Part shown: piece after piece, positions 1-12,200 of the stretch
Layout of the letters: each line of letters opens with the position of its first letter
Numbering within the stretch: position 1 is the first letter of the stretch
Assembly: GCA_028565635.1 (NCBI GenBank)
Contig: JAOXYB010039229.1
Coordinates: forward strand, 1-13,261
Direction: 5' to 3'
DNA from: Phoronis ovalis
Lineage: Eukaryota; Phoronida; Phoronidae
DNA length: 13,261 bases
Notes under the pieces: model-generated
The model's database searches: none
The model's input: the letters and a program-made list of their open reading frames with translations, nothing else
Told to the model about the DNA's origin: nothing
Position numbers and translations under genes: made by a program

Positions 1-40
1 ACATAAATTATTAGAAATTCTTCACTTATTACAGACTCAC

Positions 41-226
41 CGATAGCCCCAAACTTTCTGTTTACGGTGAGTTGTACAGCATTCGTTCCGTTTGTTTCTT
101 CCACTCTCACGTTAAGGGAGCCTGATGCAATGCTGAAGACTCCATGAGGTTCATTGCTGGCTTGAATTGTGATGCTTGCCTCAGATGACTGAGGATCAGC
201 AGCAGCAGCTCCAGTATCTCTGATAT
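41..226 (-). CDS. ADGRV1: ADGRV1-like exon r: end of repeat 8 and start of Calx-beta repeat 9
   Basis: 186 bases, phase 1 at both ends. It reads (D)IRDTGAAAADPQSSEASIT, then IQASNEPHGVFSIASGSLNV, VEETNGTNAVQLTVNRKFGA. The short alanine run and DPQSS give this repeat an unusual end loop. SNEPHGVF stands for the usual NDDPHGVF. An NGT sequon lies in the VEE loop. The donor GTGAGT is a consensus site. Two acceptors are possible, at 227-228 and at 220-221; the first is chosen because it alone matches the one-base phase left by the previous exon. The remainder of repeat 9 lies beyond the left edge. Confidence 0.89.
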
Positions 227-3200
227 CTATAATTACAACGTATAACGAGTCTAATCAACCTTCATGATAACACTAAAACAGTTGACAACGGGTCACCTAT
301 TCACACTGCCTTATTAACCATGTACTAAAACAAATTCTTTTACTGGTAAGTAACTTTAGTACCAAAGTTGAAAAAAGTAATTTTAATTTTAGATTTAAGA
401 ATCTAGTATAATCATAGCTGACACTTTTGTTTCATAATATTTAATGCTTTACCCTCCGTTCACTCTATGAACCATCTCAACTTAAATTTATGTGTAATTA
501 AATAAATGTAATTCTCATAATGTAACACTTTCATGAATCAAAGTGTGGAATAAAATACATACCCAGTGTAGTGACATTGTAGAGTACAATTTTGTAGGCC
601 TCATCAGTCTCTGGTTGAGAGTCAACAAGAACTTCCAAGGATATTTCCTTTTCAGTTTCACCAGGAGCAAATGTAAGAGAACCCATATGTTCCCTGAATC
701 CTTGAGAGGGAACATGGCCACTTACAGAATCAATCCTCCAATGTGCTATTACATTACCCATTGCGGGTTCTGTACGACTTACGCGTAACGTTATAGTTTC
801 ACCTGAAGGAAAAAGTAAGCTAAAGCTGACACGGCAGGTGGAAACAAAAATTATAATTGATTAAAATCACTATTCTTCTACATAAATAAATTCTCTTGTA
901 TATTACAGGTTGACAATGGCACATATCTAAAGCTGAAACTTCAAAATTAACTTCGAACACAGAACTTAATTCACTTTAATACAAACTCTCAGAGTTTTAG
1001 AATTTTTGCTTTATTACCCTTAAATGATGTGCTGCCTTTCATAAAATATGGCTGTGAAAACAATGAGAATTTTCAGGCAGTTGCCTTTGTGTAACTTTGG
1101 CAGTAACTTTGGAATAACACAAAAAATTTAAAATCTGAGTAACCATTTTAATGTTGGCCAAGTTTCAGCTTTGTATCTGCAGGGATATTGGAATTATAAT
1201 TATTCACTTTCAAAACAGTGACTTTTTGTCCAAAATAATGATCTTGCAAATTACATTAATAGTGTGTCAGACAGAAAAAGTAAAATATCCTACTCTTGCA
1301 AGTTAGTACTTTTCTAAAAATGTACAGTTTTGCTACATTATCTTTTCATTTACTTGTTCATACTTTGACAGAAATGTTAGTTCTAATGTTAAGTAGAATG
1401 CTAAATAGTGCTCACCACCTTAATGTAGGACATGTAATAAAAGAAAAGCATTAATCACATTTATTGTGTATTTACCTTCAGCAGCAATACGAGAACTAGA
1501 TGTAAATGCAAGAAGACCAGCAACATAATCATTGGCTTTGATGATAATTGTTACATTATTTTCAGCACTGATTATAGAGCCCCCTTGTGGGTCCGATAGT
1601 TGAACAACAATAGACTCATCATTTTCTGGGATACTATCTTCTTTGATACCAATAGTGAGAGCTGAAAAAGAAAGTGAAACAGTTAGGAATTATAGAAGTA
1701 CACTTCTTGTAAGACACTAAAAATGTTGCGTGAGGGAGTGCATTTAAATAAATTTCACTTTATCATGGTAAAATCACAACAGTGCCATCAAACAATTTCA
1801 CTGAGTTGCTTATAACAATCATTGAAAACAAAGGATAAAATGTTACATTATAGAGCATTGTTTCAACTTAAACAAGAACATAATCACGCAATTTATAATT
1901 GTTACAGATCACATTTAAAACACATTTACACAATAAGGAACATTTAGCAATACATAACAAGCATCAGGAAGACATTACTTCAATCATTTATACTGTACAT
2001 GTATTTCAGCATGTTAACCAGAGAAAGGTAATTCCTAGTTACAGGCACTATCATATTTGATAAATGCCGTCAGAAGTGGCTGCATACTTAAATGCTGCTT
2101 TAAACTTTACATTTTCTGGTTTCACATACAACAGTGGCCTGTAGTCTAGATACACTTAAATTAGCGATTTAAACAATCTGCATCATCAGAGTAAATGGCA
2201 TGCTTTTAGGGATTCTGCAGGCTTAATAGAATGCATGCAACAAAACTGCATCTATTCACATGCTAGTTACCTATACAATGAACGTTACTGTCCAAGTTGT
2301 CTAAGAATGGAATTATATATCAGTAAGTTATTGGCTGTGATTATAAAACTACGCTTACTATTGATAGTTTTAACAAATTAAAAGCATTGTAAAACCAAAG
2401 TCAAGTTGTAAGACATAACAAAACAAAGCAGTAAATCAAAATGTAAGCAAGTGCAAGTATTTGTATGAAATGAGTGAATTTCGCTATTAATAGTAACATT
2501 AATTAATGTGTACCCAGTACATATCAAATGTTCTGCACTCATTAAAATGTTGTCTTTTGGGTCCATTTTGACTTGGAGAATATGGTTTACCAGTGCCTAC
2601 TTCACAGCTTCACATCAATCTTATTCTTTTAATGACATCTGAATGGACCATCTGATATGACACTGGAATGTTCCCGAGAGACTAATGATAGCAAAGGGTG
2701 ATTCGATCATTGATTAGAAGTAAAAAACCTTTATTGTGATACTCTTTTATTATGATACATACTTCTTCTGATTTCTCCAGATGCAAAATTCAGGGTTGCT
2801 CCATCAGCCACATAATCCACACCCTTGGTTGCATTGCTAAGAATAGTATTAGCTGACCACCTCACAGATATATCTCCAATGCTGCCACCTATAAATGAAT
2901 TTTATAATACTTCTAAATGAATCAAATGTAATACATTTAAAGCACAGACTATTATATATACCTTTATTATTTTAAATTATTTCCCACGCATTTATAGTAT
3001 ACAAGAAAGTAGTTTGCCAGACAACTAACAGCTGCTAAAATAAAACTTTAACACTAAAAAGACTTCATGCTAAAAAGACTTCATGCAGCAAGAACACATA
3101 AAAATTGTAGCTTATCTTTAATCCCGCTCAGGATTTCAAAAATGTTTTTTAGCAAAGACACAGCTCTTTCAGTTCATCCAGCCCATCCTAACCATCGTCA

Positions 3201-6200
3201 GAAAAACCATAATAATAAAATCGATCACTCAATCAATCAACCAGAACTTTTTCAAAAGAAATGGAGTATTCCTATGATGAATTGTACAAACATATACTAC
3301 ACACACATGGAACCTACCATCTCTTTCCACCATTAGCTCTACAGAGAGTTGGTCTCTCTCCTCCACAGCAATCAGACTACCACCATGAGTGGCTTGTGGA
3401 TGTAAGCTCACAATTCGTAAGATACCATTGGCATCATCATTAGGCTGGATGGTGACTATCGTCTTTTGTTGACTTCCAATTTGTGGATTATTGGCTGGAT
3501 TAGCTGGTGGCCCACTGATAAGCTCAACATCAGTAATTTGCATCTTGAAAGAAAGACGATACACATTCTTCTGGCTTATATAGCAACTTATAATAAAACA
3601 AATTTTTCACTTAACTTTCAACATTAAATTTGCTGCCCTTTTTTACTTTGAAAATCTCTCCATACATGTAAATACTGTGCAAATTTTTACCTGCTTACCA
3701 AGTCAAATTAAACATACCATATCAAGAATACTGTAATGGAAGTATATTCATACCTTTTATTTCTGTATTATGTGAATTCAAACTATCTGATAATAATTAC
3801 ACACAGTACATACTATAAATTTCTCTGCTAATTCAGGCAAGTCATCTGCCAGTATTCTAACAGGAATGGATGCAGTGCTTGATCCGTCTGGTATCCGAAC
3901 AGTAGTTCCTGTAGCAGTCATATAATCCTGGGATCCAGCCAAAGATTCGTAAACCCTTGTAGCCTAAAAAGGAAATTTTATATGTACACATCATAAACCA
4001 AACTTCTGGAATTATGGAATAGTAACTAGCAATATGATTTAATTTTGCTTTGATCAGTAGACAGTTTTAAAATATTGTCAGTAATGCTATCCCAGTCAAA
4101 AGTATAATATTTATATAAAGATTTTTAATTATTCATTATTTATTCAATCAACCAAATGTAACTTTGTTTGCCTTATACACTGTTGTAGAAACAGTGCTAC
4201 TTAATTCTTCAAGGGGAAAAACTACACATATCCGATTTCTTTACCTTGACAGAATCTTTGATATAGTACAAGAATCCTGAACTGGTATCAAGATTGCTTG
4301 CATCAGCACTTGTAAACCAATCACATAACAGAGCAGTAGCATGATACTGGTAGGACTGGCATGCTTGTGACTGTAGGCATTTTTCTGCGCATGCCTAAAA
4401 TATAATAATAAATGTTATGGGATCTCAGTAATAAACAGAACAGTTTATAATAAGTTTATACGACTACCTGTTTATAAGCTCTCAGTAATCTTGGACTTTT
4501 TACTTGTAACTACCCAAATGCATTCTTTTTATAAATATGAATTTAGCTCCTGTTACTCATATGCTCTGTGCTATCCTTTTTCTCATTAATAATGTGACAT
4601 TTCTTTCCTGTTACTTGTCTATCATTTTTGAATCGCTGACGGAAAAAGGGAGAGGAAAAGAAATGTCAGATAGTTAATGGGAGAAAATATAGCAGATAAG
4701 TAACGGAAGCAAACACTAACTTCAGATTTTAATGATAATGGTAAGTGATGCAGGGATATGCCATGGGAGGGAACAAGGGTGGGCACATGGGACAAATTGT
4801 GGATCCACAGGTGCAAATGAAAAATCGCGTAAAAAGATGATTTCCAACAAGATAGAACAATTCATATACCATTATTATTCACTGTTTGATTGTTTTTTAC
4901 ATGAAAATTTTTAAAAGCATTATTACCTTAACAGGATTTACTTCCCCAGATACTAATACTCTTGTTCCAGTAATATCAAGTCTGCTTCCAGCAACAGGGG
5001 CAAGGAAATAATAGTCAGGTGCACGACCATTGGCAGTTGCTTCTTCTATCACGTTGATATCAGAGGTGCTGTAAGTTACTCTCAGTTCTCCAAATGTTCC
5101 ACCTCTGGTAAAAGTAAAATTTATAGTTTTACAAAGAGTATCACCAAACATACATATATAGGTCTCCATTTGAGAAAATCTACTACTGAAACCAAGCTAG
5201 AAAGTAACTATTTAAGAAATTAAGGTAGTAAACACCTGTATTCTAAGTCTGATTAAATCCATCCGCTAGTGTTCCGTACCTTCTCATCTAACATCTGGGC
5301 ATTAAACATCATTAAACGTTTGACCAGTAGGGATCAGCTTTTCTATCCATTTGTTTTTAAGCCTATTTATTGCAAGCTGCAATCTGATTAAACAATGACT
5401 TTTATATATACACACACATAAACATATACAGACCACTGTATTGTAAAATTCCAAATTGCTAACTGCACCAAATCATTAAAACTTACGTTCTGTTTAGTGT
5501 AACATATTGAGTACTGTCCTCTCGCTCTTCAATAACAAAGAAATTACTCTCTTGAAACTGTACTATGCCATGTGGATTGTCATTTGGCAATATAGACAGA
5601 GTAAACACATTGTTTGTACCAACCCTTCCACCATTAGAGGCACTGGTCAAAGTTATTTTGATATCCTGATTAGAATATAAAAAAAAACAATAAAAATTAA
5701 TATACAAAGTAGTCTTTTATAACAATAGGAAGTTAAGAAAGTGCAGTTTATGCTAGAACATCATTTATTAGAATTAAATGTTATGTTTTAAAATATGTTT
5801 ATTTTCCTTAACATGTACAAGAACTAGATAAAATTATGTTAAACTAAGGATATTTTAAAATTGTTTACTCTTTCCAAACAATAATTAAATACAAATTTTA
5901 CCAATTGTTTTCTTGGTTAATAATTACAAATGTTTGTACTAATACAATAAACCATAACCCGAGTTTATACTTTATACTTCGTATGATCACTATTCCAGTT
6001 CTGGATCCGCAGTGTTGTAATGGATGTCTGCAGCAGAAATAGACAAGCACATGTCCCAGAGCCCCTGATGTGGTTATAAGGAGATAAAATTAGCTTTACC
6101 TCTTTTTCCTCTGGTAGGTTATCAGGTAGCAAGATGACTACAATATTTTCACTCGGTTGGTTGCTTATGAAGTAGATTGTACCAGATGTGGGAGTTATGT

Positions 6201-9200
6201 CACTTGAAGCCGGTTGACCTTGAAAAAAATAAAGACAATGGAGTACTAATGTGGCTGCATCAATTAGTTTTTTAAAATGTAAATCTCAACTCTGTGAAAT
6301 TGTAATCTATTAGACAGAAAGAAAGCATCAGTGATTGCAATTTAATTACTAAGCAGTTTTATACTAACCATTTAGGGTAGCTACCCATTCCACTGCCACA
6401 ACATCCATTTGGCCAAAAAGTCTGCTGACAGTTATATTAATTTGTTGCTGCAAACCTTCTGGCTCATTTACAATTCGGCTGTCAACAGCAAATTCTGCAA
6501 GATGTGTAAAGCAGCAAATATTACAGTTCAAAATTATACAGATTTATAATGTCGATATAATACATACACGAGTCTTTTAAGACTTAAAAGCATTAAAACA
6601 TAAATTTTTTACTATTTGAAAGTGGACAGTTATCAGAGACAGCAAAACTTTTCCTTAAGCACATAACACTGTCTTACCAAAGGATCCTTTAGGATCATCT
6701 GAGATATCGATTGTAACTACACATGACACAGGTGTACCAAGCTGAGCTCCGCCTGTCACCTGATCTAGAAGACGAATGGTGAACGTTTCCTCGAGTTCCG
6801 GAAAAAAGTCATTGACTATGTCAACAGGAACACGTTTTTCTACCTCTCCATTTATTAGAACTACGTCAGTAGAAGAGTAAACATAATCAATGCCATTTAG
6901 CGCTGTACCAGCAATAACCTCAAACTTAACAGTAACCTGGAAAATATTACAAAGTTGATGCAGTAAGGTATAATTATTACTGATTTATAGTATCTATTCT
7001 GCCCATGAAAATAATCTGTTACCAATGTCTAAGAAATGAAGTTAGCTACCTTTAAGTAGAGTATAAAATAGTCATGTTACCTGACTTGCATTTTTACAGA
7101 TTTATGAAGTTGGAGTTACATTTCATATTTTGAAAGTATATTAAAATACACTTTCAAAATATATATATTTTTGTTTGTCTATCTTATAACTGAATTTTGT
7201 TCTTAGTTGTTCAGGATCAGATATTCTCCAACTTGACATACTAAAATGTGTACCATGCAAACTAGCAAGTTATTATAACATTTACTTTTTTACTTTGTAG
7301 TTTTAGTTATACCAGCATAATGAATGCTCTCTATCAGAAGATGAAAAATGTTTTACTGCGTAGTTTTAGCAAACCTGCTAATTTGGCAAAAAAGCAGTAA
7401 ACAAGTCACCAATACTTCGATAATCTTTGTGCATTTCTCAGCACATACAGCACGTACAGCACATAACAAACAGGAATTACAAAATTTAATGATTTAGTGA
7501 CTTCACTAACCTCTCCAAAGGTTCCTCCTGTTCTCACAACATTGACTACATTTCCTGTGAAATTTTCAGCTACTTTAACTATGGAATTCGACAAACTTAA
7601 GATGCCATTTGCATTATCATTTTGGTTAATGATGATTTGCCCATAAGTAAACACATTAGATGCCAGTTGCGGTGAATTTATCACTGAAACATCAAAAAAA
7701 GCTGTCAACAATCTCAGAATTGTTAATTGTAATTATACATTATAAACATGTTATGACATACAAAAGTTTGCTTTAATTAATACGTACCTCCAATGATCAT
7801 TGAAAAGTTGCATTTTTTAATCTGCAGTGCAGATCATATAATTCAGTAGCATACCATGGTACCTTTGACTGATACTAACCTCTTCTTGCCTGTGAACCAT
7901 TTCTTAAATCCACTGAAGATAACTGAACAAATATACTTTCATCTGTTTCCGGAAAATTGTCATTATTTATTTTTATATTGAAAGTTGCAGCAGTCTGCCC
8001 TTCTTGGAATATAACTGATCCCTGAGAGGACTGGAAATCATTGTTGTCTGCTCTCTGAACATTGCCAGGAAGGTAGTTGTAGTATTCCGTTGGAGTGAGA
8101 GTCGTATAATTGACTTGGACAACACCCATGGAGCCATAAAGTCGTTTAATGGTAATAGTTATATCTGTGAAGAATAATATTTATAACAAAATAACTTCTA
8201 TGTACTGAGATAGTATTTTAAATAACAATTTGATAGGAATCACAATACCTGGCAAAGAGCTGTTGACAAGGGTAACAATGAGATTATTATTACTTCTGAA
8301 CTTCATAAAGTCAAAAGAATGATGTCACAATAGTAAGAGATGATGTCTTTATGAATGCCCCTTCACAGACTTTGAATCTCTCTCTATGTTGAGTTGGCTA
8401 AAGCAGGTTAAGCTTTCTTTCACAATGTATATGCAATAGCATGTGCTATTACTGCATGCATCGTATTGTTTGGTTACCTCCACAGACAGACGAGCTCTCG
8501 TCAGTGAAAAGATGATTCCAATGAAATAAGATTATTAAATTAAAGTCACATGATCATTTAGCCAAAAACAGTGAGTGTTATGTAACGAACATAGGCCTTT
8601 TAACAAACACACATTAAAATGAAAAATATTTAACCTTTCTATGCATTCTAAAATGTCCAAAAAAAATGTTGTAGTGCCCCCCATGACAAATCATGGGAAA
8701 CACCTGCCTTAAGTGGTGCAAGCTATTTCTGCAGGTACTTTTGGAAAAATAATTTAATTCTATCCATTTTAAAGTTAATGAGATACTCACTGATAGAACT
8801 TTTTCAGGTACAGTATTAAATTGAATGCTTTACCTGTTGCTTCTTCTGCAGTTCTTACTGGTCGAAAATTATCGGGAATATTAAACAGTCCATACGGGTC
8901 ATCATTGGCTTCAATTGTCAGAGATGCAGTCAACTTTGAAGCATCACCAAGACGGCCCTATGTAAGTAAATGTCATGTACTTTGATTTCAATTGAAAGCA
9001 AAAGATTCTTCAGTGTTGATTGCAACTTAAATACTTGATTATTACACATAGATAACAGATTTTGATGCAGCTGAACTCCAATATTTGCAATCACAAAAAA
9101 AATTTGTGATCATTGTATTTTTAATGACAGATGCTGATTCTTTGGGTGCAATAGTTATAGCAAAGATGAATTACAGGGTGACATAAAAGAGATAGAATAC

Positions 9201-12200
9201 ACTTTGATGTATCATAATTTTAAAAGTAATGACACAGTACAACTGCAATGTTGTTAAAAGATAACTGAGCAACCATGGAACTCCCTAGATGCACATGTGT
9301 AATTGTTACATTTTGGGTTTCCCATCAGTTCAAACAAAAATCAGCTTCCAAAGTGCAGAAACAGTCCTTTTGAGAAGTCAGATCAGTATTTACCATAAAT
9401 TTAAGACAACAAACATCAATCCTATGCCATAGAGTTGTTAGCTATTATATGTTCATTGTCAAATCCCACAATGCAAAAAGTGCCTCATGCAAAAAGGACA
9501 AATAGTATTACGCAGGCAGTTTAATGACAATTTAGAACAAATTAAGATAAAAAAGGTAAACTTTATTGTAGCACAATCTTAGGTGGTTTTGACATAACAA
9601 ATTCGAACAATTTAGTTTTCTTATATATAAGAAAGGAATTATGGTAAGTTTATGAAAACTGTACTATTCAGTTTAATTATATCAGAAATATTTGTATTGG
9701 AGTCAAAGAAAGGTAAACAAAGCTACTAAAATTTATGCCGGTATCATACCTTGCTTATGTCAGTTAGAGATACTGTAAAGACTTCATCCAGTTCTGAAAA
9801 TTGATCTCCAGCAATCTTAATCTTGATGATTCCAGCATCTTGTGTGTCTAAGAAGGTAACATTTCCCACATCATCAACAATGTCATTTTCAAGGTCAGAA
9901 TTTACTCGCCATGATACAGTAGCTTCACCAATATGTCCGCCAGTTCTAATAATCTATGTTAATAATAAATGCCTTGGTTAAAGACACAATACTAAATGTT
10001 ACAAGAATAAAAACAGAGCATGCAGCTCTGAGTTTGGTTAAGGGCTCAGAAACTAGAAAGGATTCAGAATAACATTACTGGTAATAGTGAAATTTGCACA
10101 TCAAGCATGTTTAAGCAAAACAAAAAATTGCTATAGTATAGTTTTAGCAGTTTAGGTGTAAAATATAACCTGTAGTATTTATTATTAGGATAACCTGTAA
10201 TTTCCTTGGATTCCATACGGTTGCTGAAACCCCCAATCCCCCGATAGGCCCATAAATCCAACAGGAGTATCATAAGTTTGTGATGTTTCTATAATCCAGT
10301 TTACTTTCGGATCCACATTGTTTTACATACAAACACAATTATAATGCCAAGTGAAATATCTTAATTTCTAGTTTGATGATACTTAAAAATTATAAAACGT
10401 ACCCCAGGATCTATTCATGAGTAAATTCCCCCAGACAAAACAACAAGCTTAACATCCAAAACTGTTGTAACACCTAATAATCCATCATTATACAAGTTCA
10501 AATAAAAACTTTTTAGCTTAAAATTAATTCTGTAAAATGGCTAATAACTAAAAAAACATTTCTAATGATACTAACTGGGTAATACGAGTAAGTATTAATA
10601 TTTGTATTTTTTTAACTCTGATATCATATTTCAGATGCTTACTCAATTAATTACGGGAGCAGAGTGACACCTCACAAAGCCTCAGATTATATATTTTAAA
10701 ATACATTGGACAAATTGTTATTGACAAACAAGTAAAATCCCAGTACACATTGCATGCTTACTGTAAGGTCAACTGTGTTGTAACCAATGTCACCAATTTC
10801 CTGTGTTGAAATGGATAGTGATGCATCAGCAAATTGAAACACTCCGTATGCATCGTCTGAGTGCTGAAAGACAAACAGTATGTGTCAAACAGTAAGTCAA
10901 ATGATTAAGCTTTTTGTCATTCTAGTCGACAATATTAATAGCAAATAATGTGAGAACAACCTTATACTTGACTATGTATGTCTACGTTCTGATGATTATA
11001 AACTATCTCCTGTCTGTCTACAGGGAAAAGAAGACCTAATTATATGAGTATGTAATCCTGGGGGTAGTCAGGCTTCTGGCTAGTTAGGGATGTGTGGCCC
11101 CAGTGGATCTGGTTTCTTGATCAAGTTAGCAGAGTGGATCTGTTTTCTTGATCAAATTTGCAGAGGGGATCCGGTTACATGATTAGCAGGTAAGATCCAG
11201 TTTATTGACCAAATTAACATGGTGGGATCCCATTTTTTTATCAATTAGCAGTGTGGTTTAGGTTTTTTGGCTGAAATAGTAAACAGGATCTGTTTTTTTT
11301 TTTACTTCATTTCTGTCAACAAACAGGGCTTTTAATTCTTTGCAAACACGTTTTACCAACACGTACATAATAGCATAATTACATTTTTTAGCAAGCAAAT
11401 GTTAAGCACAAAAGTTTTTGGCTGGAAGTAATACTAGTTGAGAGGATTCCGGTTTTTCGGAAGGGCACACAACCAAACCAAATTTAATCAGGAATGTAAT
11501 ATAATACTAATTTTACTTTTATTATTTCATTTCTAACAAAAACATCAATAAATTTATCTATTTTAATAATGAAAACAGAAATAAAAAACAATTAGATATT
11601 TAAATATTAGGATTAAATCTGGGGGGGCATTGAGAATAGTTTGGTACCCATGTGCATTATAAAGGGTAAAAAATAGCAAACAAATATTTTCTCTGAACCC
11701 TTTTAGTTGGGACCCATTCAGCACATAATTCACACCCTTATTGGGACCTTATGAGCTTAAAATTCATACCCTTTATGGGACCCTTTTATCCTGTATTCAA
11801 TTTGAAGACATGTTTTCGAGCTTCTTTTTGTAAACAAACGGACATCTGAAATCTATATCTTATTATTTCATTTTGGAGACAAAGCAGTAAACATATCCTT
11901 TTATTATTTTTGGGATTAAAATTTTGTTTTTGCTAGATTTTTGAGCAATTTTACACCCTTTTCAATGTTTTGGGTGCCCATTCTAACTTAGAAGTTGCAT
12001 TTAATTTATCAGCACTGTAGGTCATTAATCGAAATATTTCAGTTTGTATATACTAACGTTAACACTGTCACAATATTTATATCCAGATTGAGGCCAGTCT
12101 AATCGATCTCTCTGTAAAATAACAACAAATACCAAGAATTTGTATTGATTTAAATAACAACCATTACCTGTATTATGACCCGGACTGTGCTACCAGTGCC

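Larger units (their letters stand above)
10864..12167 (-). other. longest intron in the window, between exons a and b
   Basis: 1304 bases. It carries two degenerate short tandem repeats (11101-11304 and 11697-11800), a G7 run near 11621 and a T-rich run near 11290. RVIIQ joins HSDDAYG in phase 0 at an exact repeat boundary, so no exon is required. No transposon ORF was recognised. Confidence 0.8.

Noticed and set aside
220-221. Alternative acceptor for exon r seven bases further into the exon
   Set aside because: It would start the exon in the wrong phase relative to the one-base remainder of exon q. The acceptor at 227-228 keeps the frame.
528-544. Sixteen-base match TTTCATGAATCAAAGT also present at 13089-13104
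   Set aside because: A single AT-rich match without extension at either side. Probably chance in 13 kb of AT-rich DNA.
543-788. Plus-strand open frame of 81 codons opposite exon q
   Set aside because: No motif or signal, and it lies antiparallel to a well-supported Calx-beta exon. It is a shadow frame.
2378-2566. Minus-strand open frame of 62 codons in the intron between exons o and p
   Set aside because: No Calx-beta motif, not needed for the frame, and AT-rich codon content like the rest of the intron.
3229-3317. Extension of exon n to the end of its open frame (FHVCVVYVC... segment)
   Set aside because: The GTAGGT donor at 3316-3317 joins VERDG to GSIGD in phase and in fold. The extension has no Calx-beta similarity.
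3067-3443. Plus-strand open frames of 89 and 60 codons
   Set aside because: They run across an intron and antisense to exon n, show no domain and are histidine/asparagine-rich as expected of chance frames.
4622-4914. Two short open frames, one on each strand, between exons k and l
   Set aside because: They reflect a purine/pyrimidine-biased stretch. No homology or splice support, and NPVK joins ACAEK in phase without them.
8480-8520. Possible hammerhead ribozyme core (CTGACGA on the minus strand next to a small hairpin)
   Set aside because: The required GAAA after stem II and the pairing stems I and III are not present. Only a 6-bp hairpin remains.
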